Positions 1 to 11,694 of a stretch of 64,000 bases of DNA are shown in pieces. The stretch is from Aquatica leii. Taxonomy: Eukaryota; Arthropoda; Insecta; Coleoptera; Lampyridae. Made by a program: the position numbers and the translations under genes. Within the stretch, counting starts at the first letter, position 1; each line of letters starts with the position of its first letter. Below the pieces are notes generated by a model. That model was not told the origin of the DNA. It ran no database searches and was given only the letters and a program-made list of their open reading frames with translations. The DNA lies in the NCBI GenBank assembly GCA_035610365.1, contig CM069432.1:105543529-105607528 (forward strand), read 5' to 3'.

Positions 1-1
1 C

Positions 2-130
2 CATAAATCAACTGAGGGATGGATAATGTGTTCGATGTGTGCAAAATGGGCTCATTGTAGCTGCGCTGGTATTGACGACGATGATCCAGAATCGATTCAT
101 GTCTGCGCATTATGCATACCTGAGAAGTAG
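2..130 (+). pseudogene. C-terminal PHD-like zinc finger of a DDE transposase (partial)
   Basis: The open frame enters from the left edge and ends at a TAG at 128-130, giving 42 residues. Cysteine/histidine pairs are arranged as C-x2-C, then W-A-H-x-x-C, then C-x2-C, which is the PHD-like finger often found at the C-terminus of pogo/jerky-like DDE transposases in insects. An acidic linker (four consecutive Asp) separates the last two pairs. The catalytic part would lie outside the window, so the family assignment rests only on this tail and on the transposon-like repeats that follow it. It could also be the end of another PHD-type protein. Confidence 0.5.
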
Positions 131-435
131 TTAAGAATATACATTAAGTCAACCTAGTTTAGTTATTTTTTTATCGTTTATCTTACGCAGTAGGTATAGC
201 CCGTCTTACCCCATGGGTTTAGCCCGTTTTACCCTAGTGGGCATGGGCATTTTGACATTTCTTTGTTTTTAATTTTTTTTTAGTTTATGGACAAAAATCC
301 TCTTACTTAGTCATTAAAACCTTATAGTAATATAATCAAAGAATGTTGATTAAATTTTGTAGCAACTTATAATGAAAAATTTGCGTTTTATTAATCGCTA
401 AATCTTAAATATCCCGTCTTGCCCCACCCTCCTCT
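131..435 (+). mobile_element. 3' noncoding end of the same DNA transposon, with repeated CCCGTCTTACCCC motifs
   Basis: The motif CCCGTCTTACCCCA (about 199-212) recurs as CCCGTTTTACCC (223-234) and CCCGTCTTGCCCCA (413-426). Repeated terminal GC-rich motifs in an otherwise AT-rich stretch, just downstream of a transposase end, suggest subterminal repeats and a right terminus near 430. The left end is outside the window, so the terminal inverted repeat cannot be confirmed. Confidence 0.4.
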
Positions 436-1814
436 ACAATTAAGTAAAAATAAAAACAAGAAAACACGATTCAAAGCACCATATTCCTTACCTTGCAATT
501 AACGTTGATTTAAATAACAACACATAATAGGCGGTACTAACTAAACCTCGTGTACTAACTAAAATACAATATCAAGTTGAGTAATTAGCGCAAACACAAA
601 GTAACGCCTTATGAATATATGAATCAATTTACATTAGAAGCTTTTCAATTGTCACGTACAGACACTACGCAAATTATTCCGTTACCACCTGGATGTAATT
701 TAGTTTTTTAAGTTAGAGGCCAAATAATGGTGTGTTATACTCTGACCAAAACACCATGGTTACGACTTGTAGAAGTCTTTCAGGATCTCGTGAACTACGG
801 CGCTGTAATCGGTTTATGTCAAAATGTTGCTACCATAACTCTTAGAAACATTCGGCGGTAAATTTTTTCTAACCTGTCATTGCTTTTGTCGTTGTATTTA
901 TAATTGACAAGTCTTCATGACCACTTATTTTTATTTAAAATATAAATATCAAATTATTTTTAAATTATAATTTTTTTTGTTTGTCTTTTAAATGGACTAA
1001 CGGTTTTGAAATTCACTTAGACTTGTCAAATTTAAACTTTTAGTTTATTATATTTATTATTATTATTTAGTTCATTTTTGGGATGAGAAAAAAGCACCAA
1101 CATGCTACCAATATTTTTATGTTTAAATAATTAGAATTATTAAACAAGATTTATCTATTAAATTTATGATTAATTCTTGTTTTAGATAACTGAGATTGTT
1201 ATTATTGTTATTGGGTGTGTAAGTAAGCTGTAACTATTATTAAAAAAAAGCATTAGTTTGCACTAAGTTAATTGTAGTTGCTTCTTTTTCTTGCATGGTC
1301 CCTTACATTGCATAAGTGCAAAGTTTTTTTTTGCTGCAATCAAATCATCATAGGAATATGTATTGAAAAAAACTGGAGTAGTCACCACACAACTTTGTAT
1401 AAAGAATGTTTACATATTTTTTAAGGTTATGTTGTAATAAAACCTCTTTGAAGTGATATGTACACGTTTGTATTGACTTCCTAGCATGCTATAATTTTTT
1501 TGATTTTTTTTCCTTGATTTCATTAAGATATAACCGAAATATGGCAAATTGAACTCATGTTGTTAATTTTTATTTAAATAAATTGTTAGAAATGATTATC
1601 TCTATAAGAAATTATAAAAATAACTCGAATTATTTATTTACGTACAAATTTATATAAGGAAAACTGTTAAAAATGCCAGATACACCCACTTCCGGTTTCT
1701 TTATCAGACCCATCTTTTGATAGAACCGAGAGAATATGAAAAACCAGCTCGAGACCAAAATTTTAAGTTACTAGGACAGTTGGTTAGAGAGTTATCGTGG
1801 GTGTCGATACATCG

Positions 1815-1816
<2 letters not shown>
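436..1816. other. AT-rich sequence without recognised genes
   Basis: No open frame with recognisable protein content, RNA gene or repeat structure is visible. Confidence 0.6.

Positions 1817-1847
<31 letters not shown>
1817..1847. repeat. (AC)n microsatellite
   Basis: About 15 uninterrupted AC units. Confidence 0.95.
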
Positions 1848-1848
<1 letters not shown>

Positions 1849-3850
1849 CAAATTTTTTTTGTCAAAAATACATTTTTCTGATTCAGAAGACCTTGAAACG
1901 TTAAATTAGGCAAAAAAATGTTTTGAATTGTTATTAAAAAACATTAGATCAATTGCTACATTGTGGTTTAATTTTGTGTACCGGATAATTTTAGGATACT
2001 AGATAAGGTTAGGTGTACTCTACAATTGAATATTAGAAATACGTTTACCTAATTTAATCAATACAAGGTTAAATTTAATTGATTAAACCAATATTAATTT
2101 TAACCAAAAAAATCAAATTACGATGTCCTTATTTACTATAACGCAAGGTCCTTTGCGTTAGAGCTTTTTTGTGAATAACTGCAAATTTAAATTTATTGTT
2201 AAACTTGTAAATAGTAAATCAGAATGTGAATAAATTTATCGCGTAAACTGATATTTTAAAGGGACTAAGCAACTAATCTTAAACTGAAATTAATTAGAAT
2301 TTTTATTTTGTGTTTATTGTCTGTGTTTGATTAAATGTCTTTACGTATAATATTTACAATAGTTGAGACGGCGGATCTTTGCACCTGTATGTAAACGTGA
2401 ACGACATACGTTATTGTAGTAGCATTCATGATTTCATATTATAACAAGGATAGAGCCTATCAGGTGATTTCATTCCGTAAGATTCAATTAATGAATTACG
2501 TTACTAGTGAAAGTTGAAGATGAAAAAGGATAAAATACCCGTTTGTCGATTACTAAACATACATTTGTACTACACTAATTTGATTAGAGTAGTATAAGCA
2601 CGTGCAAAATTTAAAACGTAAATGACATAGTAAATGACATTTGTATATCATTTGTATGTTTGTGTTATTTTGTATCTTTGCTTGTAAAAATTGATTCTCG
2701 CTGTTCTCTATTAGTTCAAGAAATCTGTTCTTATCAGAACAACTGCATTCAATACTGGTTATTATTACATCTCGTAAGTACAACATTTTTAAATAACTTT
2801 TAGTTAATTTAGATTATGGTTTTAGGTTATGCCTGGCAATCGATTGATTAGTCAATCCCGAGAGATGGTTATTCATCTTTTGGCGTATTTTCAAAAAGAA
2901 AAAGAAAATTGAGGGCCTTTAGAATCTGTTATTAGTGTTCAAGACGTCAGATTACAACTATAATAATTTTTCTACGTTGTATTATTTACGCATATTCGTT
3001 TTTAGAGGGTTGCAATAGGCGATTCAATTTAAGATTCAAGCTCCTCTAGCGGCAAAGAACGAACTAACGTTGCAATGCTAAACGTCATAATTACCTTTAT
3101 TTCAATACTATTTATACTACTTCTTTTTGTGTTGTTACAAGCTTTTTCTGAAAACCAAAGCTTAATTTATGTACTTTATAACCTTTTTTTATAGTTTGAT
3201 AAGTTCTTTCGGCATTACATGAGATTTACTAATATTATTTGTGATTCTAAATTAGTTTGTATACAGGTTAGAAATTGCATTCACTAGTCGTTTTATTGTG
3301 GTTTAATTTAGTGCTATAAAATAACACGATATTTACTTACTTGGGCACTTACTTGGGCTCTTAATAGTTCAATTAGTCACTAAGAAACATCAATTTTACT
3401 TTACATGTAAGTACATTGTTCTGTCATCGCAAACTTCATCAGGCATCGGCTTTATTTAATTTTTTTTTGTAAAAAAGTGATGGTCAGCACGTTTACTTTG
3501 TAGTGCTTTGCTTGCTATTTCAGTTGTAGTTCTAACTGTGAGATATTGTATGGAAGGCAAATGTAGTGTCGAAGCCCTTATTTTTTAACTGCCGGGCAGT
3601 TTGTCTGAATGTATGTAATTTTATCATTGGCGCTAATAAGTGTAGAATTATAATAACAACTAAATATATACTTGTTTGATAAAAATAATGTTATATTTGA
3701 AAATGTTGCAAACAAAGTTTCATATTTTTTTCTAACAGATTTTCCAAGTTACAATTTCACCACCCGGGCTGCATGTTGTTCTTCAAGTTGCTCAGTTCCA
3801 TAATTGTTAATTATGAGCATTTTTTTCCGAAATATACTTAAGAACACAGC
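1848..3850. other. AT-rich sequence without recognised genes
   Basis: Only short chance frames occur, such as the minus-strand frame at 2553-2786, which has no recognisable domain. Confidence 0.6.
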
Positions 3851-3899
3851 AGAAATTCAAAATAAAGCAGCAAGAAATTAAGTACGCGTATTAAGCTAT

Positions 3900-4330
3900 C
3901 ATTGCAACGGTAGTTCAAATTGTCGCCGCGAGTTAGCGTATCGCTTAGTTTGAATCGCCTATCGCACTCAATATTTCTAAGCGAACCGTTTGTAGCATCA
4001 AACGTGAGAAAATTGAAAATTCTGTTTTATCATCACCTGGTAAAAAAAGACCTCGTATTAAAACCAAAACGACAGATATGCCTGAAACTTTAAAAATGAA
4101 AATCCGTAATTGTTTATACAACATGTACAAAGACAGTAATAATTATTAATTTTTAAGTTATACACTTACTTATAAATTTTATTGTAGAAAAGCAAGTAAC
4201 TGTTAGTACATTAAACCACAATTTGAAAAGCAACGAAATCGTCAATATAAGTAACACTTCGTTGAAGATTGTATTAAACGACCTAGGATTTCTAAGATTT
4301 CGAAGAAAGTATTGGAGAGTGGCATAACCG
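3900..4330 (+). pseudogene. Decayed transposase N-terminal region, same type as the element at 41849-44555
   Basis: Between 3958 and 4149 the + strand reads as a helix-turn-helix-like segment (ISKRTVCSIKRE), a basic linker (GKKRPR) and a short helical stretch ending at a TAA. This is the same order as residues 42-107 of the transposase at 42793-44192. A second block from about 4188 to 4311 contains VTVSTLNHNLKSNE, which aligns with VTVKSLVKELKDD of that protein, and the two blocks are separated by about 40 bases where that gene has a short intron. The frame is lost after about 4311 and the catalytic region is not seen. A possible acidic C-terminal tail with Asp/Ser repeats and a TAA lies at about 5142-5177, beyond the LINE fragment. 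The copy is old and non-functional. Confidence 0.5.
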
Positions 4331-4363
4331 TGAACGAGCTCTTACCGATCTTGAGATTGAACC

Positions 4364-4390
4364 TATAATAATAATAATAATAATAATAAT
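4364..4390. repeat. (TAA)n microsatellite at the 3' end of a minus-strand LINE
   Basis: Nine TAA units directly abut the 3' side of the minus-strand LINE fragment. A simple-repeat tail in place of poly(A) is a known ending for several non-LTR families. Confidence 0.75.
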
Positions 4391-5120
4391 GTTTATTTAT
4401 GTTTTGCAAAAAAGAAATATGCTTACACAAGTCAGTATACAAATCTATTATATAATATTACAATATATTAAAGTCTAGAAACTCTTCATACGAATAGAAG
4501 GCGTTATGTACAAGACAATCTTTGATTCGTTTTTTGAAAGAAGTGTATGGTAGAATTTTTATTGATTCGGGTAAGCGGTTAAAAAATTTTTGTGAATAAA
4601 TTTCAGGGCTATTCAGCGTTTTATTAATTCGGCGGTACGGGATTCGTAACATATCCTTGGCTCTTGTGTCGTGGTTGTGAATTTCAAATTGTTGCGTGTA
4701 ACTATTGATATTTTTTCTTGCATGACAGACAGAAGCCAAAATAAAAATACTAGGCATTGTAAGAATTTCATTAGCTGTAAATGATTTTCGACAGTCATGT
4801 CTATAATTTAAGTTATTAATGATTCTTATAGCACGTCTTTGCAGTTTAAATAAGCGGCTATGGGATGGAGAATGTCCCCATGCTAAAATTGAATAAGATA
4901 GTAGGCTGTGACATAGCCCAAAGTATGCGTTCTTTAGTGTCTGAAACGACACCTCATTGTACAGTCGTCGAAGCACGAACAAATTAGCACTAAATTTAGC
5001 GGCAATGAAATCGATGTGTTTATTAAAATTTAATTTAGAATCTATGTAAACTCCTAAGAATTTTACAAAGTCGGTGTTCTCTGTGTTAATAGGTTTTAAG
5101 GATAGCACTAAGTTTGCGGT
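4391..5120 (-). mobile_element. 5'-truncated non-LTR retrotransposon, 3' end
   Basis: The minus strand carries one open frame from 5120 to 4458 that lacks a natural start, as expected for a 5' truncation. It encodes the region after the reverse transcriptase palm: FLGVYIDSKLNFNKHI is the usual FLGV-x-ID segment, followed by the thumb-like segment with ILAWG and the LQRRAIRII helix, ending at a stop at 4458. The catalytic YADD region is missing. The roughly 70-base 3' UTR ends in the TAA repeat. The flanks look like the two parts of a decayed transposase, so this is probably an insertion into it, but I found no clear target-site duplication. Confidence 0.75.
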
Positions 5121-5179
5121 TTAGCTGTATTATTAATTTTAACGATGATTCAAGTTCTGATTCTGAATTAGAGTAATGA

Positions 5180-6000
5180 TCATTAAAACATTCATGTTTG
5201 TTATATCTGTTTACATATTTAGTAAATTTTTCCTATTTTTATTATTTGCATAATTTTAAATTTAGTACTTTAATAAAATTAGTGTGCAAAATCATTGAAA
5301 TGAAAAGATAAATGAATGATAAAGAATTAGTTGTTTAGCACAAAACCATGTTTAGAGAATTTTTTTATTTATCCTGTCAAATTTTCAATATAACCTCAAA
5401 TTTATTTGACATTAAAAATGACAAATATACTTATGTAAATAAGTGTTAATTTGACTTCAGTTTTAAATCTTGATTCACACGAATGTTGTGGCGGCCATAA
5501 TTGCAAAGATCCACCGTCCCAACTGTATACAAGCAATACACTTAAATTAAGGACTATATTATTAATTTTAATGTCAGAACATTCTATCAATAGTCTATTA
5601 CTACCTAATTGCTATAATTGTTCATTTTACTCGATATCCTTGTAGATTTCGCTATTAAAGTAATTAAACATTCTACACTACTATTTTAATTTGTCCAATA
5701 TTTAAAATAATACAAGCACGTTTATTATGTTAGTCGGTACGTATATAATTCTATAAATACGATTACTAAACATTTGTTTAAATTTATTTTTATAAGATTA
5801 ATAATTGTAAAACTTTGTTTAATTTTTGAATATTATATCAATGTGTTTAAAAAATAAAACGAATCACTGTTGCAACCAAAGTTACTAGATAGCTAAGTCA
5901 AATATCAGCTGCAAATAAAGAAAGTGAAGTAAATCGGTCAATTGCAAAGAAGCAAAATGTTATTTTTAGTCAGTTTGAATGTTGTTGTTCTATCAACATA
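5180..6000. other. AT-rich sequence without recognised genes
   Basis: Nothing recognisable. The overlapping short frames near 5402-5645 on both strands have no domain content. Confidence 0.5.
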
Positions 6001-6120
6001 TAATGGTGACTACCATCTTGTGAGTATCTTAGAAACTAGTATTAAGAAGAAGTATTAGTTTCACATACATAACTTTCTTAAATAGTTATTTATGAGATAC
6101 CCATAAGATGGTTACCATTA
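6001..6120. repeat. Fold-back (MITE-like) inverted repeat, 120 bp
   Basis: The left arm starts TAATGGTGACTACCATCTTG and the right arm (about 6091-6120) is its imperfect reverse complement, ending GATGGTTACCATTA. Arms of about 28-30 bp enclose a roughly 60-base centre. No coding content. Consistent with a small non-autonomous DNA element. Confidence 0.6.
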
Positions 6121-7200
6121 CTCTATGTCGTTGCAATGTCGTTAACCAATCACATAACAATATTTTGCCTACAATGCAAATAACCGATTTTAACTTTTTA
6201 ATTTTTTATTTGCTGTTAACGTTTAATTTAATTTAATTTAAAATGATGTTTTCATTATACTCTGATTTTTAATTACAAGCAAATTAAATTTTGAAAATAA
6301 AAATACAAACATATGATAGGCATTGACAAGACAATTTTACATAAGGAAAAGTATAGTAAACATAAACATGTCAACATTTACTGTTTGCGTTATTGCTATT
6401 AACGTGTTTGCTAAAATTATGTTTTTTGTTTTAATTTTTTCTTTTAACCTAGTAAGTATTAAAACTCATTGTTAAAAGTAATTACAAAACATTATTATTT
6501 ATTAAGTTATTTGTAACGATCTATCGTCGTACTAAAATTGTATTTATATTGGTGATAGTACTTAACTAATTTAATTTTATGTTATTTAAAAATTTTTGTC
6601 GTATCAAAAAACATTTTTAATAATTTAAAGTTTTAATTTGTATATATAAAGTGTCTTGTTGTAAAAATGTTTCAGAAATTTCCATTTAATTATTTCTTGT
6701 TATCGAATAATTTAATCTTATTTTTATGTTAAATTTGATACTTAAATGTAATTTAATTTTTTTAAAAACAAACAGCACTAGGAAAGCAAGTGTGAATAAG
6801 ATAGATGACGTTCTTGTCTAACTAATGATTTGTGGTTTTGTTTAACATACGCTAAATATTTCGTTTGTAAAATAGTTATATCTTTAGTAGAACAAAACCA
6901 CTCAAAATCGATCAAAAACATATTTTAAATGTAAAAAATTTAGAACACGATTTTATTTTAATAATTTGTAAATACGTTTATAATTCGAAATAAATTGATT
7001 TAATTTCATTGAAACGTGAAATACATAACTTTTTAATAATATTCATGCTTTAAATTTTATAAAGCGTAAATATTCATTTAAACATTTAGTCTAAATGTGG
7101 ATTATAATAATCATATTGTTTTTATGTTTTTAAAACCCTTTATAACACGATTATCAGTTACATTCAACATATTAAAACGTTTGAGAAGTTATCTGCAAAT
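6121..7200. other. AT-rich sequence without recognised genes
   Basis: No gene or structured repeat recognised upstream of the promoter-like segment. Confidence 0.5.
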
Positions 7201-7204
7201 TCAA

Positions 7205-7320
7205 GAGCCTTCTGGAAGTTGTTATCCATCTTCTAGAAGATATACCGAAAGTTAGGGAACACTCGAGAAGGATTTCCAAATGTGTATAAATACCCAAGAA
7301 ACAAATCGTAGGTCAGTTAT
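7205..7320 (+). promoter_or_regulatory. Core promoter: TATA box, initiator and HSE-like sites
   Basis: TATAAATA at 7285-7292 is followed 30 bases later by an arthropod initiator TCAGTT (7313-7318, predicted +1 A at 7315), which is textbook spacing. Upstream are two perfect TTC-N2-GAA palindromes, TTCTGGAA at 7210-7217 and TTCTAGAA at 7231-7238, the core of heat-shock elements. Downstream a splice donor AG/GTGAGT occurs at 7411-7418. The most economical reading is the start of a transcript whose first exon is noncoding, possibly the receptor at 15562, which is on the same strand. An LTR or unlinked transcript is an alternative. Confidence 0.55.
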
Positions 7321-7412
7321 TTTCGTAGTGCGAAGCCTGCAGTGTTAAGAAGATTATTCGAGTCTAAATAAATAAGTCGTTAACGCGTGTTATAAATAAA
7401 TCGACGAAGTAG
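7315..7412 (+). other. Predicted noncoding first exon
   Basis: The segment runs from the predicted start site at 7315 to a consensus donor (AG at 7411-7412, then GTGAGT). It contains no ATG. The next suitable acceptor before a coding frame is TTGTTTTAG at 15442-15450, 111 bases upstream of the receptor ATG. Linkage of the two is inference. Confidence 0.35.
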
Positions 7413-7418
7413 GTGAGT

Positions 7419-9540
7419 TTAGTGTAAACAAGTGTGTGAAGTTATCCGCGGACTTTATCTTATCGTCTTGTAAGTGATATAAATTATAATGTAAGTGTTT
7501 TTATTAAATATTATTAGATATAATTAGTTCCGTTAATTTAAAAGTGTACATATTTCTAGTATAAGTAAAACATATTTTTAGTCGTATAAATAAATTAGTT
7601 TTAATAATAAAATTTGTAACATTTTACAATTACGTTTTGTTTTTCAAATAATAAACTAAACAAACTGGTATGACTTATATATTGTTAACAGTTTGTGTTA
7701 GAAAAGTACAATTGATAATTTAGCATGTCTTCAAACTTGACTCTAAAAGCAACATTATATTTGTAAGTAAAATGTATTTTCTTTTTTAATTATAATTACT
7801 TGCATTTTAACTGCGCATTTTTTATTTTAACTCTTTTTTTCGTTTATTATACACATCTTTTTCTCACATAAATGCTTTTCACAAATTCAAATTTAGTTTA
7901 ATGTATTTAACACTGTTGGGTTGTCCATTAGGTCATTTGGTCCTTCCCAACAAATATTAAAAGTCGTTTTATTAGTAAATTACATTACAAATGCAGTGTA
8001 AATAATTTAGTAATTAACTCAAGGTACTATTGACATATTGACTTCTTAATTAAAGTTACTTAATAGGCGTATTGTTAAAAACCATAAAAAAAATATTTAA
8101 AATTTTAATTTTATATTACACAATATAATAATGCATATACATATATAAAACTGTTTATAAACTACATATTTATTTTTAAAAAATGTTTGATTGTTTACGC
8201 AAATTAAGAATGTGTAATTCAAATTTTCCTCAACTCTAAATTTTGAAAAAGTAATTACCGTTAACTTAGTTTTAATTGACACCCGACATCTTCAACTGAA
8301 CACGCACCGTTATTAAAATAATATCAAATTTTCCAACAAACACTGTATGCGAAGTAATCTAATACACAGCTTTTACCAGACTGTTATTGTTGTGTAAATT
8401 GTAAAGAGGATTCGGTAAATCCAAGTAGTACTTGTTTCATACGTTATTTTGGTGCATATTTAATTTTAAACTTTTAACAATAAAAACTTTCTTTTGTACT
8501 TAACTACAAAATGTATACAAATTCCTTGGAAAATTTTATCAAAAAATAAATTAATAACTAAACTCAATTTATTTACTAAACGATTTATGATTCCATGAAC
8601 TTACGGCCGGATTGCCGGAATTCTTACTTTTACTTAGTAACCGGCTGCTTACTAAGCGATTTCTACCGTATACATAAATTTTTAATGCCAGCGCAATACA
8701 TTCAAAAACTAGCAAACTTGTCTTTCAGCATTGACCACCAGCCGCTATTAATATTTAACTGCGACAAACAAATAAACAAATAGGAACTAACATCTCAGTT
8801 AACTGACTTACTAAGGTTACTACAACGCAGTAACTTAATATTTTATTCAGAAATGAGTGCAATAATATATCATGTCCTGCATTTATCTTGTTTTTGCACT
8901 TACTGTCTCGTTTTTGTAGTCATACAGAAGCCGATATTATTCTACCTAGATGACATGTTTATCTGAATTTGCCATTTTGTGGACTAAACATGTTCATGGA
9001 TTTATCAATTTAATTAAAGAAATTTTAAACAAAATTTTGTTTTAAAAAACACGCTTGTTTCTGTTTGGTTTGTATTATAAATTATAACTACCATTTTATT
9101 TGTACTCATTTTTACGTTTTATTTGTGTTTTGATGAGTGTAATAAGACAGCATTTTGCTGATGAAAACCTTTAAGTAATTAAAATGATGTAACTAAACTC
9201 ATTAATTTGTTGCAACCAAAACTGATTTATTTTATTTGTTTAAATCCAGAATTAAATATGAATCTCTTTGATAATTTAAATGATTTAATAAATGTTTCTT
9301 ATATTACCCAAGTTTGCGAATGCATTAATAAAATTTATAAAAAAATTTTTACAATAATAGTATTATAACTTTAATTTTAAGAATATCCTTAGACTATTTA
9401 CGAATTTTACAGTAACCTTTTTTATTAAAATTTATTTATTGTGTAATCAATATAGTTTACTAATAACATCAGCTTTGTATTTACAAGAGAGATTGTTTAC
9501 AGTATAGACGTATACAACGTACAACTTATTAAACAACGTT
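7419..9540. other. AT-rich sequence without recognised genes
   Basis: No gene recognised. A less AT-rich patch at about 8600-8790 has a short + frame of 62 codons with no recognisable domain. Confidence 0.5.
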
Positions 9541-9544
9541 GCTA

Positions 9545-10140
9545 CTTTTTTTCATTTTGCTGCATTTCTCTGCATATTTTCAGTAATCTTGACACTAGTT
9601 TCTGTAGAGTACTTACTGGGATACTTGCCCAAACATTTTCTAATTGTTCCTAAAGTTTGTGATGTAGGACAATGTTCTTTTATTCTTCTGTCTAATTCAT
9701 CCCATAGTAACTCAATAGGATTAATGTCGGCCGATTGTGCAGGCCAAATCATATTTATAAGAACTCCTGCTTCTTTTTGTAGTAAATAGTTTTTGCAAAG
9801 CTTAGACGAGTGCTTGGGATCATTGTCTTGTTGTAAGTGAAATAATTTGCCGATTAATCTAACTTCCGATGTAATAGCGTGCTGTCTCAAAATGTCTAAA
9901 TAGAACTTCCTTTTTTTTTAATTCCGTCAATCGAATGCAGATCGCCAACGCCGTTATAAGAATGGCCCCCAAACAAGTACAGAACCACATCTGTGCTTAA
10001 CAGTGAGCACAACACATTCAAACAGCATTCTTTCACCAACTATTCTTCTAATTTACTCTCGTCGGTCCACAGCACGTTTGCTCACTTATCCATGATTCAA
10101 CATTTATGTTGTATGGCCCATTCTAAACATTTCTTACAAT
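9545..10140 (-). pseudogene. Tc1-like transposase remnant
   Basis: The minus strand shows the three catalytic regions of a Tc1-type DDE transposase in order. LWTDESK (near 10065-10080) carries the first Asp; QQDNDPKHSS (near 9810-9840) carries the second; NPIELLWDEL (near 9700-9725) carries the Glu. There are 35 residues between the second Asp of DNDPKH and the Glu, close to the Tc1 DD34E spacing. The last 112 codons (9890-9552) are open, but the part between the first and second catalytic Asp is broken by frame changes and stops. No terminal repeats were located. Confidence 0.8.
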
Positions 10141-10400
10141 TTTGAGGTTGTAATAGTAGTTGACTGACGTGAGTTTTTATTTTATTACGGTCGTAAAAAA
10201 ATAAATAGAATAATGAATAGATGGACAAATGGTTCCTCATTTATCGCCAGTAGTCATCATTTAATCAAATTTTGTTCATTTTGAATAATAAAGTTTTTAT
10301 CCAAAAGCAGGTCTACTTATGGGTAACAATCTTTCACTGTACTGAAATTTTCCTTACTAACGTAGGACTTAAACTTTTTTTTTAATTATTTAATCAAAAA
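10141..10400. other. AT-rich sequence, nothing recognised
   Basis: No coding or repeat signal seen between the Tc1-like and Penelope-like remnants. Confidence 0.4.
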
Positions 10401-10401
10401 C

Positions 10402-11690
10402 GTTTTGTTTACTGTAAAAAATATGTAGACGATATATTAATTGTATTTAAAGGTAATAATAATGCCCTAAATCTTTGTTTTCACTTTTTGAATTAAATAC
10501 ATCATAATATTAAATTAATGAAATTTAAAAAAAATATTTGATGTTTTTAATTTTCTAGATTTATCTAATAATAAGGTTAATAATTCTACCAAAATTGGTA
10601 TTCATCGTAACAACACTACTACTGATCATATCATTTTCTTTCTACTTTTTGTTCTCTTTTACACAAAATGTCAACGTTTAGATTTTTTTAAACTGTTTAT
10701 GCCTACAAATTGCCTCTTGATAAATTTAATTTTAATAAAAAACTAAATATCATTTATAGTTTAGCTAATAATAATTATTTTTTAAGTATGATCAAAAAAC
10801 TTAATAAAATTTGTTATTCTATTAATATTTTAAACTTTTCTACTTTTACTCTAGTTTCTGATTACATTAAAAAGACGTATTTTTTATATCCTTATATTGT
10901 TTCGTCTTCTTTTCAATCTCAAAATCTATTCAAACATTATAACATCAACATTTCCGTTTCTTTTAAATTTTATTTAGAATCATTCATGAAGATGAATTTA
11001 CTTTGTGCATTATCTGTTTTCTTACTGGCGATTATTCCTATATATACCGACGAAGGCGACGTTACTTTACATGAAGGTGTCCTAGTATTAACACAAAAGA
11101 TAAAGTTGATATTTTGAATAAATCTAGTGTTAACAAATGAAATTGTGGTAATTTTATTTATATTGGGTAAACCAGTCGTAAATCTCAAACCAAAATAGCT
11201 AAACACTTTTTTTACATTAAAAACAATATTGTTAGTATTAATTCATCTAAGAAATATTTTTTTGTCAACCATATATTAGAATATAACTACTCTTATAATT
11301 ATAAAACTAAGTATAAAAGTCTTCATATTTGTAATAAAAGCCTTAAATTAATTGTTTTCGAGATAAATGAAATTATTAAACACTATAATCTAGAACCGGA
11401 TGCTTGTTTAAATAAAGTTGTTAATCTTCATAATTATTTTCTGTTTCTTAAATAGTAGTTTTTGTTTTTGTTATTGATGTTATTATATTAATTTTGTATA
11501 CCTATCTTTTGTATAAAAAAAATTGTTTATTTTATATTGTCATTTTGACATAACATATATTTTAATTAATTATTTATTTATTAACTGTAAGTATATTAAG
11601 GTTTAGGTTTTAGTTTTGAATTTATAATTTTAGGAGCCTGATGATGACTAAATTGATGGAAACATTCCGCCGAAAATAAAGAAAAAAAAA
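10402..11690 (+). pseudogene. Penelope-like retroelement, RT C-terminal half plus GIY-YIG endonuclease (degenerate)
   Basis: The + strand begins with the RT catalytic motif KYVDDILIVFKG (about 10417-10452). Then come FLDLSNN and a TTTDHII segment typical of the Penelope-like RT fingers-to-thumb region, and a 408-base open stretch at 10710-11117 that includes KLNIIYSLANNN. Downstream, about 11139-11456, a GIY-YIG-like block is visible: CGNFIYIG followed by an HILEYN-type helix and a conserved ending up to a TAG at 11454-11456. Several in-frame stops break the reading. The 3' UTR has CCTGATGATGACTAAATTG near 11639-11657 and ends near AATAAAG. The 5' half is missing, as is common in these elements. 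Confidence 0.75.
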
Positions 11691-11694
11691 TAAA

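Noticed and set aside
4242-4442. Minus-strand frame of 66 codons with a run of tyrosines
   Set aside because: The tyrosines come from the TAA microsatellite read on the other strand; it is not a gene.
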